From Christensenella sp. UBA767 (GTDB taxonomy: Bacteria; Bacillota; Clostridia; Christensenellales; CAG-917): a stretch of 11,052 nucleotides of DNA. Position 1 is the first letter of the stretch; each line of letters opens with the position of its first letter. The notes beneath the pieces were generated by a model that did no database searches, was not told the DNA's origin, and saw only the letters and a program-made list of their open reading frames with translations. The translations under genes were made by a program, and so were the position numbers. This document shows, piece by piece, positions 5,848 through 11,052 of this stretch. The DNA lies in contig DBJV01000066.1 in the NCBI GenBank assembly GCA_002297185.1, forward strand, positions 1 through 11,052. The letters are read 5' to 3'.

Positions 5848-5876
5848 ATTATAACAAGCGAAACGACATTAGTCAA
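5848..5876 (-). promoter_or_regulatory. Promoter of tRNA-Trp
   Basis: On the minus strand TTGACT (5871-5876), a 17-base spacer and a perfect TATAAT (5848-5853). The expected start near 5841 gives a leader of about a dozen bases before the tRNA. This is a near-consensus promoter, as expected for a stable RNA. The -35 lies only 27 bases from the divergent rnhA start codon. Confidence 0.85.
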
Positions 5877-5902
5877 ATATTTGTGACTATTTGGTAATAA
5901 AT

Positions 5903-6385
5903 ATGAAAAAGAAAGTTGAAATTTACACAGACGGTGCTTGTTCGGGCAATCCGGGCATTGGCGGATGGGGCTGCGTTATGCTCTACAAGAGCCACAAGAA
6001 AGAGGCAAGCGGCGCAGAACAATCCACCACAAACAACCGTATGGAACTCACCGCCATCATACAAGGGCTTAAAATGCTCAAAGAACCGTGCGTCGTCACC
6101 GTATATAGCGACAGCGCCTATTCCGTCGAACCGTTTTTGCAAGGCTGGATAAACGGTTGGATTATGCGCGGCTGGCGCACGGCGAGCAAGGACGAGGTTA
6201 AAAACGTCGATTTGTGGAAAGAACTCCTCTCTCTCATGCAAATTCACGAAGTAAGTTACGTCAAAGTCAAAGGACACGCCGACAACGAACTTAACAACCG
6301 TTGCGACTACCTCGCACGCACGGCAATTAAGGACTTGCAAAAGACTCTGCCAAACACCCTACCGCCCATTCCGGACGGCATCTGA
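5903..6385 (+). CDS. rnhA: Ribonuclease HI
   Basis: RNase H1 cuts the RNA strand of RNA-DNA hybrids in the cytoplasm, for example R-loops and primers. The 160 residues match the usual single-domain bacterial length. The motif IYTDGACSGNPG starts the fold, and the metal-binding residues sit where expected: D10, E48 (in NNRMEL), D70 (in YSDSAYSV) and D135 (in NNRCDYLA), with the catalytic-loop H125 in VKGHAD. The basic Trp-rich stretch near 82-92 (GWINGWIMRGW) fits the substrate-binding handle of the E. coli-type enzyme. I chose the ATG at 5903 because it puts D10 at the family position; an in-frame TTG at 5891 would add four residues. No clear Shine-Dalgarno site precedes either, unlike neighbouring genes, so the start is the weakest point. 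It may be co-transcribed with the gene 55 bases downstream. Confidence 0.93.
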   Translation: MKKKVEIYTDGACSGNPGIGGWGCVMLYKSHKKEASGAEQSTTNNRMELTAIIQGLKMLKEPCVVTVYSDSAYSVEPFLQGWINGWIMRGWRTASKDEVKNVDLWKELLSLMQIHEVSYVKVKGHADNELNNRCDYLARTAIKDLQKTLPNTLPPIPDGI

Positions 6386-6440
6386 TTTGGTTAGATATCG
6401 CAAAAAGTAATAAACCACACTAAAAGCAAGGAGGCACGAT

Positions 6441-6929
6441 ATGAAAAAATTTAACGTAAAACATTTGTATTGGATGATTCCCACACTTGTCATTGCTATC
6501 GTTATGCTTGTGCTTGAATGTCTGCCAAACGGCGTAGAAATGGTGTTTAAGTGGCCGATTGACATTGATGCAGGTATTTTCGGATCCAGAACCGACTACT
6601 ATCCGTATTTTAGCGGTATGCCCTACAATTACGCCAATTTTGCACCAATATTTATTGGAATATTTACGATTGCCGCAATTATCCTTTGCGTAGTCAACAT
6701 GTTCGTTGACAAAATGGGCATCGACATCGCAGTATTGGTTTTGAATGCGCTCAAACTTATATGCAGTTCGGTTGAATTTACCTTCTCTCGCACCGCAATC
6801 AATTGGGCAGTCTTTGCACTCTCACTCATACTTACGATTTATAGTTCCGTCGAACTTGCATTCAAAGTAAAGTCGAAAAAATCAGCAGTTTCCCCTGCCG
6901 ACACAACGACCGACGTGCAAGAAAACTAA
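6441..6929 (+). CDS. Small four-helix membrane protein, function unknown
   Basis: I do not recognise this 162-residue protein. It has four hydrophobic segments at about 10-28, 66-88, 92-110 and 119-142. A Tyr-rich loop of about 35 residues (SRTDYYPYFSGMPYNY) lies between helices 1 and 2. The C-terminal tail (143-162) is basic, then Thr/Asp-rich. With Lys/His at the N-terminus and a basic tail after helix 4, both ends are probably cytoplasmic and the Tyr-rich loop external. An excellent AAGGAGG (6428-6434) lies six bases before the ATG, so it is clearly a real, well-translated gene. It follows rnhA by 55 bases with no terminator between and ends before a strong one, so it may share rnhA's transcript. 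No function is suggested by sequence or context. Confidence 0.8.
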   Translation: MKKFNVKHLYWMIPTLVIAIVMLVLECLPNGVEMVFKWPIDIDAGIFGSRTDYYPYFSGMPYNYANFAPIFIGIFTIAAIILCVVNMFVDKMGIDIAVLVLNALKLICSSVEFTFSRTAINWAVFALSLILTIYSSVELAFKVKSKKSAVSPADTTTDVQEN

Positions 6930-7030
6930 ATTTCATTTTGAAACAACATCGAGCATACTGAATAAACAATAGATTACACATCTATTCAAAAGTATCAATA
7001 TATATTAATATAAAATATAACATTATAAGG

Positions 7031-7058
7031 AAAACCGCCGAATGCTCGGCGGTTTTTT
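7031..7058 (+). terminator. Intrinsic terminator after the small membrane protein
   Basis: AAAACCGCCGA (7031-7041) pairs perfectly with TCGGCGGTTTT (7046-7056) around ATGC, with two more T residues after it, giving a six-T run. It closes the rnhA/membrane-protein unit about 100 bases after the stop codon at 6929. No gene is visible in 6930-7227. Confidence 0.85.
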
Positions 7059-7170
7059 AATATAACTCACTCTGCCGCTTAAATACTAATTACGCACAGA
7101 TTGATGCACGCTCTTGCCAATGCCTCTCTATGCCATGTTCAAGCACGTTTTGCACATTTAATTTTGCGTA

Positions 7171-7202
7171 CGAAAAAGCGTCGCAATTTGCGACGCTTTC
7201 GT
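7171..7202 (-). terminator. Terminator of the cmk-plsC / ispH-rpsA operon
   Basis: AAAGCGTCGCA (7175-7185) pairs perfectly with TGCGACGCTTT (7189-7199) around ATT. On the minus strand the arm ends in TTTTTCG; on the plus strand CGTTTTT follows, so it could work in both directions. It lies about 30 bases past the stop codon of the S1 fusion and faces the terminator at 7031-7058. Confidence 0.8.
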
Positions 7203-7227
7203 TTTTATGTTTTAAGGATTTTTCAAA

Positions 7228-9570
7228 TTATTCAGCGGGTTCTTCAACTTTTTTCTTGCGAGTGGTCTTTTTGGCAGGAGCTGCCTCTTCGACTACTTCG
7301 TCATCAAGTTTGAGGTTGAGGTTCTTGAACAAATCACCGAGTGTTGCGGAAGAACTGCCGGAAACCCATTCTTTAGGCTCGTTGGAGGACTCTTTCTTTG
7401 CACCGCGACGTTCACGCTTGTTCTCGCCGTCAGCAACCTTTTGTTCGAACTTCTTAACTCTGGAACTTCTCTTTGCAGCCTTCTCTTCGTCGGTTGCCTC
7501 TTCTTGTCCTTCGTTTTGAGCAGTTGTCTCTTCAGGTGCGGGGAGCAATTCCTTAATAGAAAGTGTGATGCGGTTGTCATCGAAACCGATGATCTTTGCC
7601 TCGACTTCTTGTCCGACCGTCAATGCCTCGTTTGCATCCTTAATCCAGTTGTGAGAGATTTGAGATACGTGTACGAGTCCGTCAACGCCGTCATCGATGG
7701 ATACGAATGCACCGTAGGGGAAGATTCTTTCAACTTTGCCCTTGATGACCGTACCGACGGGGAACTTCTCTGCAGCCACTTCGTAAGGTTTCTTTTGAAG
7801 TTGTTTGTAGCCGAGGGAAATCTTGCCTGTCTCTCTGTCCATCTTGAGTACTACGAAGTCATAGCTTTCGCCAATCGTAAGCACTGTGGAAGGATCGGTG
7901 ATCTTGTTCCAAGAAAGTTCGGAGATATGTGCGAGGCAATCGAAACCGCGAACGTTTACGAATGCACCGAATTGTGTAAATCTCTTGACCTTACCGGTTA
8001 CGATATCGTGTACGTGAATATTGTTCCAGAACAAATCTTCTTTCTCTTTCTTCTCTCTTTCGAGGATGATACGTTGAGATGCGAAGAGATATCTTGATTT
8101 CTTTTGGGGTTTATCTTCCGTTGTTTCGGTGTTTTCTTCACCCTCTGCAGCGGTGTTTTCTTTTTCCTTCGGAGGCATAAGCGTCAAGCGAAGTGTTTTG
8201 CCCTTGTAGTCCTCGAGATTGGACACATAGCCCATTCTGATTTGGCTTGCGGGAACGAAAATGGTGTATTGACCAAGTCTGCCTCTCAAACCACCCTTGA
8301 CTACTTCAGTCATTGTCAAAGAGAATTCGCCTTGAGCGAGAGCCTTTTCAGCCTCAGCCTCTTCTTGACGTACTGCGTCAACGTCTTTCTTGGAAAGTGA
8401 CACGTACTCTTTGTTGACTGCCAAAATGGTTGCTTGAACTTCGTCGCCCTCTTTGTAATCGGCAGGATTGTAGTTGCCGTCCAAAGATGCTTCGCTCTTA
8501 TCAATGAAACCGTCTTTCTTGCCGCCGATTGCGACGTAGATTCCGTTTTCACCTGCGCTGATAACTTTACCTTTAATGCGTTTGCCGACTTTGTAGTTGG
8601 TGTAACCAACGGAGTTTGCAGACTTCATAAGGTCAGCCATTGTGGTGGGTTCTTTTTCTTGCTCTTGAAGTGTTGCCTCGTTTTTCACTTCAGTTTCTGC
8701 TGTTTCGACAGCGTTCTTTTGAGTTTCACTCATAAGTTTTGTTACCTCCTGTATCAACCACGGCGGAGTTGAGGCTCCTGCGACAATCGATACACTTTGA
8801 AAATCCTTGAATATATTTTGCATTGACAAGACTTCGTTTGCACAAGTTGGGAAATACGTATTGGGATTGACCTCTTTTGCCACCTCGAACAAACGTCTCG
8901 TGTTTGCACTTGTGTGACTTCCGAGCACCAAAACCGCGTCGGTATTTTGCGCCATTGCGCGCGCTTCATCTTGTTTTACTTTTGTAGTATAACAAATCGT
9001 ATTGAAAATGCCAACTGATTTGTTGTGATTTTTTTCAAAATTCTTTGTATTTTTCTCGATTTTTTCAAATTTTTCGGGCAAAATCGTCGTTTGGAACAAA
9101 ATCGAGGTAGATTTATCCCCGATCGGCAGCCTTTCGTCGTCGCTTACGACCACGGCGTCCTCGCCTGCGTAAGACAGTACGCCCTGAACTTCGTCGTGAT
9201 TTTTATCCCCGACGATTATCACGTGATCGCCTGCGTTTGCCCTTTCTTCCGCAAGTCGTTGATTGCGCTTTACCACGGGACAAGTGGCGTCAAAAAGTAT
9301 AATGCCCCTATCTTTCAACTCTTCCTCGAATTGCTTGGGTATTCCGTGCGCCCTAATAAGAGCCACGTCCCCTACCTTCAAATCTTTCGCCTCTTCGAGC
9401 GATATGCAAACCGCACCTTTTTCACGCAAATATTCCGTCACGAGTTCGTTATGCACCAACTCGCCCAAAGTGAAAATCTTGCCGTACTCTTCGGCAAGTT
9501 TGACTGCGGTATCCACCGCATTTTTCACGCCTTTACAAAAGCCTGCGTTTTTTGCAAGCACGACTTTCAT
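7228..9570 (-). CDS. ispH-rpsA: IspH - ribosomal protein S1 fusion
   Basis: The 780-residue protein joins two functions. Residues 1-279 are HMBPP reductase (IspH/LytB), the last MEP-pathway enzyme, which makes IPP and DMAPP with an iron-sulfur cluster. Cluster ligands C12 (AGFCKGV), C97 (DATCP) and C193 (TICYTT) are present, as are H40, H75, H125, E127 (NHDEVQG), T161/T162 and S267 (GASTP). Residues about 325-675 hold four S1 RNA-binding domains: 327-394, 415-505 (degenerate, with an acidic insert at about 470-490), 519-590 and 604-674. Residues 676-780 are a charged, Lys-rich disordered tail. IspH-S1 fusions are known in clostridia; the S1 part probably helps mRNA binding at the 30S subunit. 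GAGGA lies six bases before the ATG at 9570. The gene starts 12 bases after cmk-plsC. An internal ribosome site at the domain junction is listed separately. Confidence 0.93.
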   Translation of the reverse strand: MKVVLAKNAGFCKGVKNAVDTAVKLAEEYGKIFTLGELVHNELVTEYLREKGAVCISLEEAKDLKVGDVALIRAHGIPKQFEEELKDRGIILFDATCPVVKRNQRLAEERANAGDHVIIVGDKNHDEVQGVLSYAGEDAVVVSDDERLPIGDKSTSILFQTTILPEKFEKIEKNTKNFEKNHNKSVGIFNTICYTTKVKQDEARAMAQNTDAVLVLGSHTSANTRRLFEVAKEVNPNTYFPTCANEVLSMQNIFKDFQSVSIVAGASTPPWLIQEVTKLMSETQKNAVETAETEVKNEATLQEQEKEPTTMADLMKSANSVGYTNYKVGKRIKGKVISAGENGIYVAIGGKKDGFIDKSEASLDGNYNPADYKEGDEVQATILAVNKEYVSLSKKDVDAVRQEEAEAEKALAQGEFSLTMTEVVKGGLRGRLGQYTIFVPASQIRMGYVSNLEDYKGKTLRLTLMPPKEKENTAAEGEENTETTEDKPQKKSRYLFASQRIILEREKKEKEDLFWNNIHVHDIVTGKVKRFTQFGAFVNVRGFDCLAHISELSWNKITDPSTVLTIGESYDFVVLKMDRETGKISLGYKQLQKKPYEVAAEKFPVGTVIKGKVERIFPYGAFVSIDDGVDGLVHVSQISHNWIKDANEALTVGQEVEAKIIGFDDNRITLSIKELLPAPEETTAQNEGQEEATDEEKAAKRSSRVKKFEQKVADGENKRERRGAKKESSNEPKEWVSGSSSATLGDLFKNLNLKLDDEVVEEAAPAKKTTRKKKVEEPAE
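8731..8750 (-). promoter_or_regulatory. Internal ribosome-binding site and start at the IspH/S1 junction
   Basis: On the minus strand AGGAGGT (8744-8750) lies 10 bases before an in-frame ATG (8733-8731), codon 280 of the fusion. The peptide from there begins MSETQKNAVETAE, a typical S1 N-terminus, and the IspH domain ends just before it at WLIQEVTKL. The Shine-Dalgarno match is among the strongest in the window although it lies inside a coding region. A free S1 protein of 501 residues (about 56 kDa by rough estimate) could be made from it. Confidence 0.6.
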
Positions 9571-9582
9571 ATCTCGTCCTCG

Positions 9583-11019
9583 TTATTTATCGTTTTCCTT
9601 TTTCTTCTTTGCGTACTTTTTGCAATGCGTTTCCACGTATTCGTTGCAAAGACGGCGCGTTTCGTCCATCTTTTGGCGTATCAATTCGGTCGCTTTATGG
9701 TTTTCTTCGGGAGTGCGTGCGCCGTAAAATTCCTCGAGTGTAAACGGCTCGCCTACGTACAACCAGTTCTTTCTGAACGTCTTTGGCGAATGATAATAAA
9801 TCATAGGCACGACAGGCACTTTGGTCTTGATTGCAAAGCGTGCCGTACCCGTCTTGAATTCCGCCATTTCCTGCGTATCCTCTTTATTACGCGTGCCTTC
9901 GGGGAAAATGAGCAATTGCTTGCCGTCCTTAAGCACTCTCAGCACCTGTTTGACGGACTCGATATCCGCCTCGCCTCTGCGTACGGGGATTGCGCCCATC
10001 TTATGCAAAAACCAACCTGCAATCGGATTTTGGAAAAGTTCGTATTTCGCAAGCGCGTGCGCCTCTTTTTTGAAAAGCACGAAGTACGGAATGAGCGAAT
10101 CGAGCTTGGAATAGTGGTTGCAAGTAAACATTGCGCCCTTGACTTTCTTTGCGTTCTTCGCATTGATGACTTTAGTCGGCCAAAAAATCATTTGAATGGG
10201 GCGCAAAATCACTCTTAAAAAACGGTACGTCGCAAAGCTTTTTTCGGGCTTGTAATACTTCTTGATTCTTTCAAGCGTTTTGGGATCCATCTCGCTGCTC
10301 GGAATAATCGTACTTGCGTGTTTTTCGGCATTCTGTTGCGGTGTTTCCGCTTTTTTCGTCTTGATGTGGACAACTTCTTTCACGTGTGCCACAACATCCT
10401 CTATTGCCATAGAAGTGGTATCCACGTAATCGGCGTCGTCCGCTTTTTTGAGCGGTGCGACTTCCCTGTGCGAATCGTTGTAATCGCGTTGTTTGATGTC
10501 CGCCAAAAGCGTATCGAAATCCACCGTTTCACCCTTTTGGACAAGTTCTGCGTAACGTCTGTGCGCGCGCTCTTCCGGCGTTGCGTCGAGATAGAATTTG
10601 CAGTTTGCACTCGGCAAAACGAAAGTGCCGATATCCCTGCCGTCCAAAACTACGTCGTGTTTTTGTGCGAAATCGCGTTGCAAATCCACCATTTTGTATC
10701 TAACCACGGGCAATGCCGAGATATCGCTTGCGGCTTTTGACATATAATGCTCGCGAAGATACGGCGTGGCGTTTATGCCGTTGACGTATATCTGTTGCGC
10801 GCCGTTTTCGTCGTATTTTATATCCATTTCCAGCGTTTTTAGCATTTCGCCGACTTTCTCTTCGTCTTTAACGTCAATGCCCTTGCTAAGCGCAAGATAC
10901 GCCGTGGCACGATACATAGCCCCCGTATCGAGATAGATGATGCCAAGATCTTTCGCCACCGCTTTGGCGATTGTGCTTTTGCCCGCTCCCGCAGGTCCGT
11001 CGATTGCGATATTTATCAT
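9583..11019 (-). CDS. cmk-plsC: Cytidylate kinase - acylglycerolphosphate acyltransferase fusion
   Basis: The 478-residue protein joins two enzymes. Residues 1-220 are CMP/dCMP kinase: P-loop GPAGAGKST (8-16), LDTGAMYRA (30-38), ASDISALPVVR (97-107), DGRDIGT (126-132) and RDYNDSHR (178-185). Residues about 262-460 are a PlsC-type acyltransferase that makes phosphatidic acid at the inner membrane face. The HX4D catalytic motif is NHYSKLD (H302, D307); FPEGTR is at 372-377; a hydrophobic, basic stretch at about 264-284 could seat it on the membrane. A polar linker (221-261) joins them, with no strong internal ribosome site before its Met244. Both halves look intact and full length. GGAGGG lies four bases before the ATG at 11019. 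The 33 bases upstream hold no promoter I can name and might include the end of another gene, so the operon may begin outside the window. Confidence 0.93.
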   Translation of the reverse strand: MINIAIDGPAGAGKSTIAKAVAKDLGIIYLDTGAMYRATAYLALSKGIDVKDEEKVGEMLKTLEMDIKYDENGAQQIYVNGINATPYLREHYMSKAASDISALPVVRYKMVDLQRDFAQKHDVVLDGRDIGTFVLPSANCKFYLDATPEERAHRRYAELVQKGETVDFDTLLADIKQRDYNDSHREVAPLKKADDADYVDTTSMAIEDVVAHVKEVVHIKTKKAETPQQNAEKHASTIIPSSEMDPKTLERIKKYYKPEKSFATYRFLRVILRPIQMIFWPTKVINAKNAKKVKGAMFTCNHYSKLDSLIPYFVLFKKEAHALAKYELFQNPIAGWFLHKMGAIPVRRGEADIESVKQVLRVLKDGKQLLIFPEGTRNKEDTQEMAEFKTGTARFAIKTKVPVVPMIYYHSPKTFRKNWLYVGEPFTLEEFYGARTPEENHKATELIRQKMDETRRLCNEYVETHCKKYAKKKKENDK

Positions 11020-11052
11020 ATTCCCTCCGAAAATCAGATGAGATTTCTCTTT

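Noticed and set aside
6388..6397. TTGGTTAGAT shared with 581-590
   Set aside because: A single 10-base match in AT-rich DNA is expected by chance, and the surroundings do not align.
9025..10218. 397-residue open frame antisense across ispH and cmk-plsC
   Set aside because: It overlaps two well-supported conserved genes and crosses their junction. Its sequence is Phe/Cys/His-rich without recognisable motifs.

Overview
The window looks like chromosomal DNA from a low- to mid-GC Clostridia-type Firmicute. Three things suggest this. The translated genes have purine-rich Shine-Dalgarno sites (AGAGGA, GGAG, AAGGAGG, GAGGA, GGAGG). An IspH protein is fused to ribosomal-protein-S1 domains, an arrangement known from clostridia. 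That gene lies directly downstream of a cytidylate kinase gene. I see no phage, plasmid, IS element or CRISPR array. The species cannot be named from this sequence.

Layout, left to right. Positions 1-568 have no convincing gene. They hold several hairpins, one copy of a diverged dispersed repeat, about eight helical turns of phased T-tracts, a short 12-bp tandem repeat and a probable terminator. A minus-strand MFS transporter gene (569-1873) is divergent from a plus-strand tyrosine recombinase gene (2056-3129). Each has a readable sigma-A-type promoter. Next is a plus-strand gene (3419-5386) for an unusual 655-residue protein: an N-terminal PadR winged helix, a long charged coiled coil and four C-terminal membrane segments. 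Its promoter is overlapped by a perfect 10-bp inverted repeat. The gene-poor stretch 5387-5753 holds a second copy of the dispersed repeat and a series of palindromes. A minus-strand tRNA-Trp(CCA) follows as a compact unit with its own promoter and terminator. Divergent from it, RNase H1 (rnhA, 5903-6385) and a small four-helix membrane protein of unknown function (6441-6929) may be co-transcribed and end at a strong terminator. The right third is a minus-strand operon of two fusion genes: cmk-plsC (9583-11019), then ispH-rpsA (7228-9570) 12 bases downstream. It ends at a hairpin terminator near 7175-7199.

How the genes fit together. The right-hand operon links pyrimidine nucleotide phosphorylation and phosphatidic-acid synthesis (Cmk-PlsC) with the last step of the MEP isoprenoid pathway and translation (IspH-S1). 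A strong ribosome-binding site and ATG are kept in frame at the IspH/S1 junction, so a separate S1 protein may also be made. The most novel-looking item is the membrane-tethered PadR-like protein. It could be a one-component regulator that reads a membrane or envelope signal, and the inverted repeat over its own promoter is a candidate operator. These regulatory ideas are inference.
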